NCBI RefSeq assembly: GCF_001183605.1
Contig: NZ_LFXJ01000010.1
Coordinates: forward strand, 917,167 to 981,166
Reading direction: 5' to 3'
DNA from: Lysinibacillus xylanilyticus
Lineage (GTDB): Bacteria > Bacillota > Bacilli > Bacillales_A > Planococcaceae
Length of the DNA stretch: 64,000 nt
The position numbers and the translations under genes are program-made. The notes under the pieces were generated by a model that did not search any database, was not told the DNA's origin, and saw only the letters and a program-made list of their open reading frames with translations. Positions 17,513 through 26,757 of the stretch are shown here, in pieces (the first letter of the stretch is position 1; every line of letters begins with the position of its first letter).

Positions 17513-18046
17513 TTGAATGACTCCGTGTTCCATCGATTATACGATGCATATCATCAAGACGTGTTCCAGTTTCTTATTTATTTAGTAAAAAACCGTACAC
17601 TTGCTGAGGATTTAGCGCATGAGGTTTATGTACGCGTATTGCGCTCATATGATCAGTTCGCAGGAAATAGTACCGAGAAGACTTGGCTATTTGCTATTGC
17701 TAAAAATGTCGCTATTGATCATTTTAGAAAGCAAGCTGTACGCCAAAAGCATTCACTTGATTTTTTTGATTGGGAAACGGAACAGCTGCATTCAGCCACA
17801 CCATCACCGGAAGACGTGCTGCTGGCCAGTGATGAATTTATGCAGGTACAATCAGCACTTGAACACTGTACAGGTGACCAAAAAATGGTCATTATTATGC
17901 GCTACTTTCAAGATTTATCGATTGCAGAAACAGCGCAAATACTAGATTGGACAGAAGCGAAGGTAAAAACCACTCAGCATCGAGCCATTAAATTTTTAAG
18001 GCAACAGTTACAACAGGTTAGAGAACAGGAGGCGAAACGGCAATGA
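17513..18046 (+). CDS. sigX: ECF sigma factor SigX
   Basis: An extracytoplasmic-function sigma factor; in B. subtilis sigma X controls cell-surface charge and membrane-stress genes. It has 177 residues, with region 2 at about 10-75 (EDLAHEVYVRVLRSYDQF) and region 4 at about 115-170 (LSIAETAQILDWTEAKVKTTQHRA). The start is TTG 17513 after GGGGGTGGAG. Position after resE and before an anti-sigma factor is as in B. subtilis. It overlaps the next gene by 4 bp. Confidence 0.93.
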   Translation: MNDSVFHRLYDAYHQDVFQFLIYLVKNRTLAEDLAHEVYVRVLRSYDQFAGNSTEKTWLFAIAKNVAIDHFRKQAVRQKHSLDFFDWETEQLHSATPSPEDVLLASDEFMQVQSALEHCTGDQKMVIIMRYFQDLSIAETAQILDWTEAKVKTTQHRAIKFLRQQLQQVREQEAKRQ

Positions 18047-19350
18047 AACATAACCAATTCGATGATGACCAACTGGAACATGTATTGAATAATGCCCCTA
18101 AGCTTTCTGACCGCCGTTCGAAAGAAGAAATATTAAATCGATTGTTGGCAGATGCTCGCTTACAGGATAATGTCCATCTTCATGAAGCTATACAACAACC
18201 AATAGATGATGAAATAACATTGCAAGAGCAACAACACAGTATTCCTACGCAACAAGAAAGTATCGAGACAGCGACAACAAAGAAGAAAGTTCGTAAATGG
18301 CCGATCTTTATGAGTGTTGCAGCTATTTTCGCCTTAACAGTACTTACGGGCTCCATGTTAATAAATAATAATGATGATACAAAAATGGATCAGGCTAATG
18401 CTCCTGAAACCTCTCAATATTCAACATTGCAGGATAGTAGCGCAGCGAAAAGCTCTGTCAACCGTGATAAGATTATGGAATCCAACATAGTAGCTGAACA
18501 ATCACGGTTCATGTCTCTACGATCATCTGTTTATGAGGAAGATTTAACAGATGCAGTAGTGTTCCATATTGGTTTGGCAAATCGTGATAAGAAAAGTGTA
18601 CCGATGACGTATATCGTTTCAAATGAACGAGTTGCTACTGATTTTCCGAAGAAAAAGCCTACAACGTTACAAATGTATGAAAAGTATGCGCCACAGATTG
18701 ATGAGAAAGCAAACGGTTTTACTAACTATCATCCATATAAAGGGGAATTGAAGGAGAAGGACGATAAACTAGTTCATGTATTACCGAAGGAAAATGATTA
18801 TGATGTTGCTTCAGCGGATATTAATGAATACTTAGGGACATTACAGGATACATTCTCAGATTCACTGTATAAAAAGGTTGAGTTCAAAAATCCTGATGGT
18901 ACAGCCTATAAATTTTCCAAAGATGAAGAGCCAAGTAAACCTATGGCATTAACAAGCTCAAATCATTTTAATTACTATTTATATAAAGATGAAAATGGAA
19001 CTGAATATTTATCACCTGATTCTCGCAAAACTTTTTCCACAGTAACTGAAGCTCTTACTGATATGCGGAATAAAAATGATGATGTATACATTCCGGTTGT
19101 ACCGGAAAATGTAACATACACAGTGAAAGAGGTAGCAGAAGGCGTTATTATAACATTTGATGAGCCACTTGATTTAACGACAATGGACGCGGTCCGTGCA
19201 ACTCAATTAATTGAAGCTATGATGTTAACTGCTGCAAGCTTTGATCAACAAATCCGTCTAGACAATGTTGTACAGGAGAGCTGGGAGGGATTTGATTTGA
19301 AAAATTTCTTACCAAAGCCTGTAGGAGCCAATAAACGATATATGCCATAA
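18043..19350 (+). CDS. rsiX: Anti-sigma X factor RsiX
   Basis: A single-pass membrane anti-sigma factor of 435 residues (about 370 in B. subtilis). The cytoplasmic part (1-85) should bind sigma X, a membrane helix spans about 87-106 after a basic KKKVRKW stretch, and the large outer part (107-435) is likely the sensor domain. The first four bases overlap sigX. Assignment rests on position, topology and general resemblance rather than on a catalytic motif. Confidence 0.85.
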   Translation: MKHNQFDDDQLEHVLNNAPKLSDRRSKEEILNRLLADARLQDNVHLHEAIQQPIDDEITLQEQQHSIPTQQESIETATTKKKVRKWPIFMSVAAIFALTVLTGSMLINNNDDTKMDQANAPETSQYSTLQDSSAAKSSVNRDKIMESNIVAEQSRFMSLRSSVYEEDLTDAVVFHIGLANRDKKSVPMTYIVSNERVATDFPKKKPTTLQMYEKYAPQIDEKANGFTNYHPYKGELKEKDDKLVHVLPKENDYDVASADINEYLGTLQDTFSDSLYKKVEFKNPDGTAYKFSKDEEPSKPMALTSSNHFNYYLYKDENGTEYLSPDSRKTFSTVTEALTDMRNKNDDVYIPVVPENVTYTVKEVAEGVIITFDEPLDLTTMDAVRATQLIEAMMLTAASFDQQIRLDNVVQESWEGFDLKNFLPKPVGANKRYMP

Positions 19351-19396
19351 ATAGCATAACAACAAATAGATGAACAGAACGTAAATAAATTTTTGG

Positions 19397-19430
19397 AGCA
19401 TTCTCGCGCTATATGTGCGTGAATGCTTTT
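19397..19430 (+). terminator. Terminator after rsiX
   Basis: AGCATTC/GAATGCT (19397-19403 with 19421-19427) plus inner CGC/GCG, followed by TTTT. The following 140 bp to the ribU promoter hold nothing recognisable. Confidence 0.75.
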
Positions 19431-19570
19431 GTCATTTTATGACTCCAATAGCAAAGAAGCTAGGTGGACTAATAATCTGGGGGATCCAGAAAATCTCTAA
19501 ATTTTACAAGGTAATTAGTCGGTTATTTATAAAGCATACAAGATTAATCGGGATTTTTTAAGCAAAGCTA

Positions 19571-19599
19571 TTTACTTTTCTCTAATAATTCATTATAGT
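19571..19599 (+). promoter_or_regulatory. Sigma A promoter candidate for ribU
   Basis: TTTACT (19571-19576), 17 bp spacer, TATAGT (19594-19599), 30 bp before the FMN riboswitch. Confidence 0.5.
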
Positions 19600-19628
19600 A
19601 AGGCTATGAAATAAAAAAATATTGATTC

Positions 19629-19820
19629 ATCTTCGGGGCAGGGTGTAAATCCCGACCGGCGGTAATAGAGTTGTAAATCGCTAATGTTTCCTTTAAGGCA
19701 CATTAGCTCGAATGATTTACTAAAGACTCTTCAGCCCGCGACCTGTGCAAATATTTTTTTGCATGGCTGACTTGGTGCAATTCCAAGGCCGACAGTTATA
19801 GTCTGGATGGGAGAAGATGG
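19629..19820 (+). ncRNA. FMN riboswitch (RFN element)
   Basis: The conserved blocks TCTTCGGGGCAGGGTG, AATCCCGACCGGCGGTA, AGCCCGCGACC, CTGACTTGGTGCAATTCCAAG, GCCGACAGTTATAG and GGATGGGAGAAGATGG occur in order. It binds FMN and represses riboflavin synthesis or uptake genes. Here it precedes ribU, with an intrinsic terminator between. Confidence 0.97.
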
Positions 19821-19941
19821 AGGTACGATCGTCATTCATTGTTATGAATTTAGCTATGAACGAGCGTTTTTTCGATGTGGCTTCACACAACGTCTGCTCT
19901 AAAATAGTTAATTAATGGCGTTTTTTAATCATGCCTATTCT

Positions 19942-19971
19942 CCCTTATGCTCTTTTGCATAAGGGTTTTTT
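19942..19971 (+). terminator. Riboswitch-controlled terminator before ribU
   Basis: CCCTTATGC (19942-19950) pairs with GCATAAGGG (19957-19965), then six T. It lies 73 bp upstream of ribU, so FMN binding probably causes early termination. Confidence 0.85.
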
Positions 19972-20043
19972 CATGATGATTATTGATTAGGTCGTAACCT
20001 TTCTTCTTGCGAGATTGAATCAGCAAAGAGGAGAGAGTTTTCT

Positions 20044-20631
20044 ATGAAGAAAAATGTTAAACTTCAATCGTATATTACGATTGGCATGCTGAGCAGTATT
20101 TCGTTTTTATTAATGCTTTTTAATTTCCCAATTCCACCATTTCCAGCGTTTTTGGAAGTAGACTTTAGTGATATGCCAGCATTACTAGCGGCGATCACAA
20201 TGGGACCTGTAGCTGGTATTTTAGTAGAATTCTTTAAAAATGTGTTGGACTGGGTTTTCTCAGGCACGCCAACGGGAGTACCGGTAGGACATATCGCGAA
20301 CTTTGTAACAGGTATTTTATTTATTCTACCAGTGAGCTTTGTGTTTAATCGCTCCAAAACAGTTAAAGGCCTTATCGGAGGTTTAGCTGTTGGAACAATC
20401 ATAATGGCAGTTGGAATGAGCATTCTTAACTATGTGGTATTTTTACCTATGTACACTTACTTTTTAGGTATGGAGCCTGTTGTAGGTGATTCACTATATA
20501 AAATGATCGTAGCTGGTATTTTGCCATTTAACATTGTGAAAGGTATTTTAATTACTATCATCATGGCATTACTATTTACAACAATGCGTAAATGGATTAT
20601 TAATCAGCGTTCTGTGTATTTAACAAAATAA
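20044..20631 (+). CDS. ribU: Riboflavin ECF transporter substrate-binding subunit RibU
   Basis: The S-component of an energy-coupling factor transporter for riboflavin. It has 195 residues with about five to six membrane helices; the segment FNFPIPPFPAFLEVDFSDMP near 27-46 is typical of RibU, as is the downstream FKNVLDW..SGTPTGVPVGHIANF. It starts at ATG 20044 behind GAGGAGAG. An FMN riboswitch upstream supports the flavin substrate. The shared ATPase and T-subunits are not in the window. Confidence 0.94.
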   Translation: MKKNVKLQSYITIGMLSSISFLLMLFNFPIPPFPAFLEVDFSDMPALLAAITMGPVAGILVEFFKNVLDWVFSGTPTGVPVGHIANFVTGILFILPVSFVFNRSKTVKGLIGGLAVGTIIMAVGMSILNYVVFLPMYTYFLGMEPVVGDSLYKMIVAGILPFNIVKGILITIIMALLFTTMRKWIINQRSVYLTK

Positions 20632-20640
20632 TTAGCATGA

Positions 20641-20673
20641 AACCTCGAGCTATTAAACGCTCGAGGTTTTTTT
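20641..20673 (+). terminator. Terminator after ribU
   Basis: AACCTCGAGC (20641-20650) pairs perfectly with GCTCGAGGTT (20659-20668), followed by a T-run. Confidence 0.9.
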
Positions 20674-20683
20674 AACTTCTATC

Positions 20684-21077
20684 AGCAAGTGTTTTGTGTA
20701 ACGAAAGTGAAACGGCAGTTACAAGTGTTTTGTGTAACGAAAGTGAAACGGCAGTTACAGAAGTCTCTCACCTCTTGAGGTGAGGTTAATAAGGTTTTAA
20801 GTCGCTTTTCAGCGGGTGTCCAAACATCCGCTGAAATAGAGGAACTCAGTTTAAGAACGCCACGTCCTGTGGCAACGACTGAGTGACCAACATCATGCTG
20901 TGTTGCCGCTGCCGCTACGCTTTCGCGCAGTTAAAACCCTTTTGCTGTCGCTTCGCTTTCGCGCAGACAAAAACACGATGCTGCCGCTGCGTTAGCACTA
21001 CGCTTTCGCGCAAAAAACATTTGCAGGCCTAAGTGCAAAACCGATACCGGACGTAATTATACCAAGGCATAATTGAT
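20684..21077 (+). repeat. Dispersed intergenic element, second long copy
   Basis: Parallel to the copy at 17038-17440. It opens with a 37 bp unit repeated twice (about 20690-20760, GTGTTTTGTGTAACGAAAG...). Then come hairpin TTTCAGCGG/CCGCTGAAA (20807-20815 with 20828-20836), the module ACTCAGT 20844-20850 with ACTGAGT 20878-20884 and inner CCAC/GTGG, several CGCTTTCGCGCA segments, and the tail AATTATACCAAGGCATAATT (about 21054-21073). It fills the ribU-symporter gap. Confidence 0.85.
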
Positions 21078-21176
21078 TGTAGGATAGATGGAATGATCGA
21101 AATGTTGGATATTATTGCGCAAAAGTAACATCTAGTAAACTATAGTATTTTCATGTAGAATAAGGAAGAGTTTAGG

Positions 21177-22550
21177 TTGTTAGAGGAGTTGGAGTTTGAA
21201 GAGATGAGTGAGAAAAAGAGTCAGTGGTCTAGTAAACTAGGCTTTATTTTAGCATCGGCAGGAGCTGCAATAGGACTAGGGGCAATTTGGAAGCTTCCTT
21301 ATGTTACTGGACAAAGTGGTGGGGGAGCGTTTTTCCTTATTTTTGTTCTATTTACATTGTTGATTGGTTTACCGATGTTATTATCAGAATATATTTTAGG
21401 TCGTGGTACACAGTCTGAGGCTGTGACTGCCTATAAAAAAATTGCACCGACGAAAACAGGATGGGCCTGGGTTGGTCGTTTAGGTGTGCTTGGTTGTTTT
21501 TTATTGTTAACTTTTTACAGTGTTGTAGGAGGTTGGATTTTTATATATAGTGGCCTGGGTGTGACTGGGGCTGTTATTGACCCTGCTAATGATCCTAGTG
21601 AACTATTTGGAAAGATTATAGGAACACCTTGGATTACATTACTAGGTTTAGGATTGTTTACACTGGTAAATGTACTAGTCATTTCGCTTGGTGTGCAAAA
21701 TGGCATAGAGAAGGCCAGTAAGTGGATGATGCCTTTATTATTCCTTATGTTTATTGTGCTTGTTGTACGGGCTTTAACATTAGATGGGGCAATGGAGGGG
21801 GTTAAATTCTTCTTGTGGCCTGACTTTTCCAATATAACTGGAAGGGCTTTATTAGAAGCGTTAGGGCAGTCCTTCTTTGGTTTAGCGGTAGGATTTTCTT
21901 GTCTTGTGACGTACAGCTCCTATTTAAAGAAAGATGTGAGCTTACCTAATTCTGCAGGCTCCGTTGTTCTTCTAACTGTGCTTGTATCGTTTTTAGCTGG
22001 ATTAGCAATTTTCCCTGTTGTATTTGCTTTTGATCTAGAACCAGCATCTGGACCTGGCTTACTATTTATGGTTCTGCCAACAGCATTTAGTCAAATGCCA
22101 TTTGGTGAAATCTTCTTAGCGATGTTTTTATTATTATTTTTATTCGCAACGCTAACTTCTTCCTTCAGTTTATATGAGATTATCGTAGCGGCATTTATTG
22201 AAAAGGGGCGTATGTCTCGTTCTGTATTGACGATGCTACTAGGTGTAGTGGTCATTATTGCAGCGATTCCTGCAGCACTTTCATCAAGTACATTAGCGGA
22301 CGTATCAATCTTTGGAAAAACAATTTTTGATGCAACTGACTTTTTAGTTTCTAATTTAATGCTTCCGTTGGGCAACTTATTGATTGCTATCTTTATTGCT
22401 TATGTGGTTGATAAAGAGTTCGTGAAGAAGGAATTATTAATAGGAAGTCAAATGGGGCAGGGGTTCTATTTAACATATCGATTTTTAATGTTAATAGTAG
22501 TACCTTTTGTGATTATCGTTGTGTTTGTAAATATGCTTTTACAATATTAA
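21177..22550 (+). CDS. Sodium:neurotransmitter symporter family transporter
   Basis: A 457-residue transporter of the NSS family (LeuT fold), like B. subtilis YocR and YhdH, expected to take up an amino acid with sodium ions. About 11-12 membrane helices are visible, and helix 1 carries the family block ASAGAAIGLGAIWKLPY near 21-37. The start is uncertain: TTG 21177 has AAGGAAG about 10 bp upstream; ATG 21204 has GGAG 9 bp upstream and gives 448 residues. The substrate cannot be read from the sequence. A terminator follows. Confidence 0.9.
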   Translation: MLEELEFEEMSEKKSQWSSKLGFILASAGAAIGLGAIWKLPYVTGQSGGGAFFLIFVLFTLLIGLPMLLSEYILGRGTQSEAVTAYKKIAPTKTGWAWVGRLGVLGCFLLLTFYSVVGGWIFIYSGLGVTGAVIDPANDPSELFGKIIGTPWITLLGLGLFTLVNVLVISLGVQNGIEKASKWMMPLLFLMFIVLVVRALTLDGAMEGVKFFLWPDFSNITGRALLEALGQSFFGLAVGFSCLVTYSSYLKKDVSLPNSAGSVVLLTVLVSFLAGLAIFPVVFAFDLEPASGPGLLFMVLPTAFSQMPFGEIFLAMFLLLFLFATLTSSFSLYEIIVAAFIEKGRMSRSVLTMLLGVVVIIAAIPAALSSSTLADVSIFGKTIFDATDFLVSNLMLPLGNLLIAIFIAYVVDKEFVKKELLIGSQMGQGFYLTYRFLMLIVVPFVIIVVFVNMLLQY

Positions 22551-22554
22551 AGAG

Positions 22555-22602
22555 AGTAGGTTGTGTTCCGTTTAATGGAATGCAACCTACTTTAAATTTT
22601 TT
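22555..22602 (+). terminator. Terminator after sodium symporter
   Basis: AGTAGGTTG (22555-22563) pairs with CAACCTACT (22583-22591) with an inner GTTCC/GGAAT helix, then a T-rich tail. Confidence 0.85.
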
Positions 22603-22607
22603 TAGAG

Positions 22608-22725
22608 AATGTCTTTTGAACAGACAAAAACACGTTGCTGCCACTACGCTTTCGCGCGAAAAACATCTGCAGACCTATACACAAAGCCGATTCTGGGCGC
22701 AATTATGCCGAGGTATAATTGATCT
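22608..22725 (+). repeat. Dispersed intergenic element, short copy
   Basis: It keeps only the CGTTGCTGCCACTACGCTTTCG segment, AAAAACATCTGCAGACC and the tail hairpin AATTATGCCGAGGTATAATT (about 22700-22719). The covarying module is deleted. Confidence 0.75.
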
Positions 22726-22820
22726 AAAACATTATGATGAGTCTAAAGACCTTAAATGATATGGAATGGAGGGTGACTCTATCCATCTAAAAAAAAGATA
22801 AATATATTCGAAAAAATGCA

Positions 22821-22837
22821 TGTAATAAAACCTTACA
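22821..22837. promoter_or_regulatory. GlnR/TnrA box 1 upstream of glnA
   Basis: TGTAATAAAACCTTACA is a perfect match to the published consensus TGTNA-N7-TNACA for the nitrogen regulators GlnR and TnrA. Confidence 0.8.
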
Positions 22838-22892
22838 TAGATATTGTGTTTTTCATCCTTTTAATGTATTTTAAAAACAGTTATAAAAAACG

Positions 22893-22909
22893 TGTTAATT
22901 AAATTTACA
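22893..22909. promoter_or_regulatory. GlnR/TnrA box 2 upstream of glnA
   Basis: TGTTAATTAAATTTACA is a second perfect match to TGTNA-N7-TNACA, 72 bp downstream of box 1 and just before the ribosome site. Two boxes are also present in front of B. subtilis glnRA. Confidence 0.8.
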
Positions 22910-22924
22910 TTGGAGTGGTGAAAA

Positions 22925-24259
22925 ATGAAACATTATACGATAGAAGATATTAAACGCCGTGTTAAGGAAGAAAATGTGAAATTTATTCGCCTGCAATTTA
23001 CTGATATTTTGGGAACAATAAAGAACGTTGAAGTACCAGTTAGCCAATTAGAAAAAGCATTGGACAATAAAATCATGTTCGATGGTTCATCAATTGAAGG
23101 TTTTGTACGTATTGAGGAATCAGACATGTACTTGAGTCCTGATCGTGATACTTTCGTAATTTTCCCTTGGACTGCTGAAAAAGGCAAAGTGGCTCGTTTG
23201 ATCTGTGATATTGTTAGACCAGATGGTACACCATTTGAAGGCGACCCACGCTCCAATCTGAAGAGGGTTTTAAAGGAGATGGAGGAATTAGGTTTTAGCT
23301 CATTTAATTTAGGACCAGAGCCAGAATTTTTCTTATTTAAGCTAGATGAAAAGGGGCATCCAACACTTGAGTTAAATGATAGTGGAGGGTATTTCGACTT
23401 AGCTCCAACTGACTTAGGGGAGAACTGTCGACGTGATATCGTATTAGAGTTAGAAGAAATGGGCTTCGAAATTGAGGCATCACATCATGAGGTTGCACCT
23501 GGTCAACATGAAATCGACTTTAAGTATGCAAGTGCAATCGAAGCATGTGATAATATTCAAACGTTTAAGCTTGTTGTAAAAACGATAGCTGCGCAGCATG
23601 GACTTCACGCAACCTTTATGCCAAAGCCACTGTTTGGTGTTAACGGTTCTGGAATGCATTTTAATTTATCATTATTTGAAGGGGATAAAAATGCGTTTTA
23701 TGATGAACGTGCAGAATTGCAATTAAGCCAAACAGCACGTAGCTTTATGGCGGGAATACTAAAACATGTGCACGGTTTTACAGCTGTCACAAACCCGCTA
23801 GTTAATTCCTATAAACGATTAGTGCCGGGCTATGAGGCTCCTTGCTATGTGGCATGGTCTGCACAAAACCGTTCACCACTTATTCGAATTCCAGCTTCAC
23901 GAGGACTATCAACACGTATCGAGCTGCGTTCAGTCGATCCAGCAGCGAACCCTTATTTAGCGATGGCTGTTATTTTAGCATCTGGGCTCGATGGCATTCG
24001 CAAAGATCTCACACCACCGGATGCTGTAAATCGCAATATTTATAAAATGTCACGAGCTGAACGTGAATTGAACAGTATTGACAGCCTCCCATCGTCATTG
24101 GAATACGCACTCCTTGAACTAGAACTGGATCATATCGTACGTGAAGCGCTTGGAGATCATATCTTTGAAAAATTCACGGCTGCAAAAGAAATAGAATGGA
24201 ATAAATACCGCACACGTGTCCATAACTGGGAGCGGGAAGAATATTTGAAAATGTATTAG
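22925..24259 (+). CDS. glnA: Glutamine synthetase, type I
   Basis: ATP-dependent conversion of glutamate and ammonia to glutamine. It has 444 residues, the usual length of the feedback-regulated Bacillus form. The beta-grasp domain is N-terminal (about 15-100); catalytic-domain motifs include [48 protein letters not shown] and the ATP-site stretch RSPLIRIP. In most bacilli glnR lies directly upstream; here it does not, but two GlnR/TnrA boxes do, so the regulator must act from elsewhere. A terminator follows. Confidence 0.97.
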   Translation: MKHYTIEDIKRRVKEENVKFIRLQFTDILGTIKNVEVPVSQLEKALDNKIMFDGSSIEGFVRIEESDMYLSPDRDTFVIFPWTAEKGKVARLICDIVRPDGTPFEGDPRSNLKRVLKEMEELGFSSFNLGPEPEFFLFKLDEKGHPTLELNDSGGYFDLAPTDLGENCRRDIVLELEEMGFEIEASHHEVAPGQHEIDFKYASAIEACDNIQTFKLVVKTIAAQHGLHATFMPKPLFGVNGSGMHFNLSLFEGDKNAFYDERAELQLSQTARSFMAGILKHVHGFTAVTNPLVNSYKRLVPGYEAPCYVAWSAQNRSPLIRIPASRGLSTRIELRSVDPAANPYLAMAVILASGLDGIRKDLTPPDAVNRNIYKMSRAERELNSIDSLPSSLEYALLELELDHIVREALGDHIFEKFTAAKEIEWNKYRTRVHNWEREEYLKMY

Positions 24260-24265
24260 AATGGG

Positions 24266-24299
24266 AGTGTTGGGGCAGTAGTGCTCCGACACTTTTTTA
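24266..24299 (+). terminator. Terminator after glnA
   Basis: AGTGT-GGGGCA pairs with TGCTCC-ACACT around GTAG, then six T. Confidence 0.85.
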
Positions 24300-24330
24300 A
24301 CCAAAATGCGAGGAATTGAGTGTCAAAAAG

Positions 24331-24373
24331 AAGGCTATCCCTATTTTTCATTGATAGGGATAGCCTTTTTTAG
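24331..24373. terminator. Bidirectional terminator between glnA and the convergent gene
   Basis: AAGGCTATCCCTAT (24331-24344) pairs with ATAGGGATAGCCTT (24354-24367), with T-rich sequence on both strands. The right side overlaps the stop of the minus-strand gene. Confidence 0.8.
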
Positions 24374-25482
24374 TTAAGGAGTTCACTTTGGATAATTAAT
24401 TTGTATTTTTCATTTGGGAGTTCTTGGTCATAGATATAAACACCATTTTCAGCTGAAAATCTATAATGTAATTCTAACAAACCATCCTCAACTAATAGAT
24501 GATCCTTTATCTTAAATTTTTTATAGTATCCATTATCATTGAAATATAAAAATACTTGATTATTAAAATCGATGTTAAGTTCACTTACACTATCAATATC
24601 CGAAACAACTTCTTGCGTATGATTGGTTGAAGCGTCATAAAAAATTAGCTTACGATCACCAGTTGATGGTTCAGATGGTTCGTCAAATGTTAGATAAACC
24701 CATTGTTGATCATTTAGAAGCCTTGCCCAACCAATAAATTCATATGAACTCTTAAATTCTTTTATTTCTTTACTTTTTACATCATACAAATAGATATATC
24801 CAAAATGATTTTTTTCATCAGTAAATAATATTTTTCCATCCTTTGCAGACAAAGACATATTTCTGAATGTAAAGCTATTTGATTTAATTATGCTTATAGT
24901 TTCGTCTGTTTTGAGATTCTTAAGCATTACTTCCGCATTTTCACTTTTTCTGTCCTTTTTAATCCAAGCTGCGTAGTCTCCAATTAGTATGGGGAAAGCA
25001 TTAATAACATTTTCTTCATTTTCTTTTGTTAATGGTTGAATTTCTTGCGTCTTTAAATTCATAAAATATGGATTCAGATACCCTCCATTTTCATCGGTAT
25101 CTACCCACAATAACCAATCTTCATTTAATTCTATCCCTTGAACTGATGGTAATTTGAATTTACTGTTAAAAATGGTTGTGCATTTTTGAGTCTTGCGATT
25201 GTATTGAACAATCTTATTGTCAAGAGAAGGGCTCTTTTGATCTACGCTCATATAAATATAGTCAGCATTCCCTCTATATGAGTTAATACTAGTAAAAGGT
25301 ACGTCTACTGTTTTATTCAAATCCTTATCGATTATTTGATAATAATTTGAACTTTGGGGTTTAATCAAAGATCTATTTGACTGTACACCATTGTATACGG
25401 CTTTAAAAACAACGAATAGGAATATGGCAGCACAAGATAGTATTATCGTTCTCTCTATTATTTTCAATATGAATCTCTCCAT
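24370..25482 (-). CDS. Membrane-anchored beta-propeller-like protein, unknown function
   Basis: A 370-residue protein with one N-terminal membrane helix (about 12-30) and a long outer part. The outer part contains repeated short blocks of the form WLLWVDTDENG, YAAWIKKD, KILFTDEKNHFGYIYLYDVKSKE and WVYLTFDE, about every 40-50 residues, which is how a seven-bladed propeller (TolB- or WD-like) looks. I do not recognise a named family. It stands alone, convergent to glnA; the 280 bp upstream are AT-rich and hold only its promoter, as far as I can see. Confidence 0.6.
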   Translation of the reverse strand: MERFILKIIERTIILSCAAIFLFVVFKAVYNGVQSNRSLIKPQSSNYYQIIDKDLNKTVDVPFTSINSYRGNADYIYMSVDQKSPSLDNKIVQYNRKTQKCTTIFNSKFKLPSVQGIELNEDWLLWVDTDENGGYLNPYFMNLKTQEIQPLTKENEENVINAFPILIGDYAAWIKKDRKSENAEVMLKNLKTDETISIIKSNSFTFRNMSLSAKDGKILFTDEKNHFGYIYLYDVKSKEIKEFKSSYEFIGWARLLNDQQWVYLTFDEPSEPSTGDRKLIFYDASTNHTQEVVSDIDSVSELNIDFNNQVFLYFNDNGYYKKFKIKDHLLVEDGLLELHYRFSAENGVYIYDQELPNEKYKLIIQSELLN

Positions 25483-25789
25483 TTAGACTAAGGTTTATTT
25501 ATAAAAACTCGATTTAAAGGGAATGTCTATCTATTAAATCTTGTATTTTTAATAGATTACCATATAAATGGTTATTTACCTATTTTTATCAATTGATATA
25601 AGGTAGAGAATTTAAAATTAAAACAGCTTCTTTTGGATTGTTTGATTTCATATTTATTAGGGGACGATATGAAGTACTATTTTAATTGGGCTACGGTACT
25701 TTAACTCTTTGGCTTCTCCTATTGAGATAACATTTTTTGTGACAAATAATTCCTTTTAAACTATGATTGGAAGAAGAGGGGGGAAATGT

Positions 25790-25966
25790 ATGACGCAAGC
25801 GACTCAAGTAGTAACGATCCAAAATAATGACATTGTACAATTTGAACATGATATTAATAACGCTCTATTAGATTTAAGCGATTGTTTAATAGTGGATATT
25901 AAATACAATACGTTATATATAGGGGAACATACAGTTATACATTCAGCTTTAATTATTTATAAATAA
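25790..25966 (+). CDS. Cse60-like sporulation small protein
   Basis: A 58-residue acidic protein. The pattern FEHDINNALLDL..CLIVDIKYN and the ending HSALIIYK match the small Cse60 family, where IDIKY and (S)ALIIY are the conserved ends; Cse60 of B. subtilis is a sigma-E-dependent protein of unknown role. I use ATG 25790 behind AGGGGGG rather than ATG 25763. A second small gene follows after 22 bp, so they are probably cotranscribed. Confidence 0.6.
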   Translation: MTQATQVVTIQNNDIVQFEHDINNALLDLSDCLIVDIKYNTLYIGEHTVIHSALIIYK

Positions 25967-25988
25967 TTGATTCAAAGGGGGAAATATA

Positions 25989-26198
25989 TTGTCAAAAATA
26001 TATTGGGTATCAATTGCTAAAAAATCAGATGAAACTGCAGTGGAGCAGAATGTCATTGAAAAAATTTTTGCGAAGAAATCTGAGTTGAAGGATTTTTTAG
26101 AACAAGAAGGCTATTGTAAGGCAGCGAAAAATCAATATATTAAAATCGATAATGAATTGATATACGAAGCGGCCGTTGAAAAAGTAAAAATGAAATAA
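25989..26198 (+). CDS. Small hypothetical protein
   Basis: A 69-residue charged protein starting at TTG 25989 behind AAAGGGGG. It begins MSKIYWVSIAKKSDE and has a lysine/glutamate-rich middle. I recognise no family. It follows the Cse60-like gene after 22 bp and is followed by a perfect 8 bp hairpin. Confidence 0.55.
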   Translation: MSKIYWVSIAKKSDETAVEQNVIEKIFAKKSELKDFLEQEGYCKAAKNQYIKIDNELIYEAAVEKVKMK

Positions 26199-26217
26199 TC
26201 ATAATATAAGTGGTTAA

Positions 26218-26244
26218 CCGCGGGTGAAAGGGAAATACCCGCGG
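26218..26244. other. GC-rich perfect hairpin
   Basis: CCGCGGGT (26218-26225) pairs with ACCCGCGG (26237-26244), loop 11 nt, in an otherwise AT-rich gap. There is no T-tract, so it is not a classical terminator. Confidence 0.6.
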
Positions 26245-26313
26245 AAGAAACATAAATATCAGCGATTGAGGTAATGCCAAGCACTAAGCTTCTCATCATT
26301 TATTGTGGTAGGT

Positions 26314-26694
26314 TTATTGAAATAATGATAATAGAAATTGTCTATCTTCAGGGAAAGTTAATGTTAAATCTAGTAAACCATCTTTGGATTTCCACGCAAT
26401 TTCATAAATCAATTCATCGGGATCGTGTATCATCATTTGACCACCTTTAATGATTGTTTCGAAATAACGCACTTCTACTACATCATTATTTTTATGTAAT
26501 ACTTCTCTGACGATGTCTACTACAAATCCTGTTTCTTCATATACTTCGCGGATACAACATGCCTCAAAATTCTCAGTAGCTTCTCTTCCACCTGATGGTA
26601 CTGCCCATGTTTTTACTTCCTCTTTAGTACCTTGCAAAACCATTAATAATTGATTGTCTTCATTTAAGCAAATTCCTGCAGCTCCTTGCCTCCA
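26314..26694 (-). pseudogene. Nudix hydrolase, probably 5'-truncated
   Basis: The Nudix box G-x5-E-x7-REVYEETGF is intact, so the hydrolase core for nucleoside-diphosphate-linked substrates is present. The first ATG (26643, 109 residues) gives MVLQGTKEE, but family-like sequence GAAGICLNEDNQLL continues upstream in the same frame to a TGA at 26695-26697. There is no ATG, GTG or TTG in that extension. Just beyond lies a terminator-like hairpin. The N-terminal strand therefore looks cut off. If translation starts at 26643, the product lacks its first beta-strand. Confidence 0.6.
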
Positions 26695-26715
26695 TCAAAT
26701 AATCAACAAAAGAGT

Positions 26716-26757
26716 CTCCATCTCATTTCATCTTATAGAAATGAGATGGAGATTTTT
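26716..26757 (+). terminator. Terminator-like hairpin with no gene in front
   Basis: CTCCATCTCATTTC (26716-26729) pairs perfectly with GAAATGAGATGGAG (26738-26751), then ATTTTT. On the plus strand no gene ends here; the Nudix remnant lies on the other strand, so this may mark a deletion junction. Confidence 0.6.
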
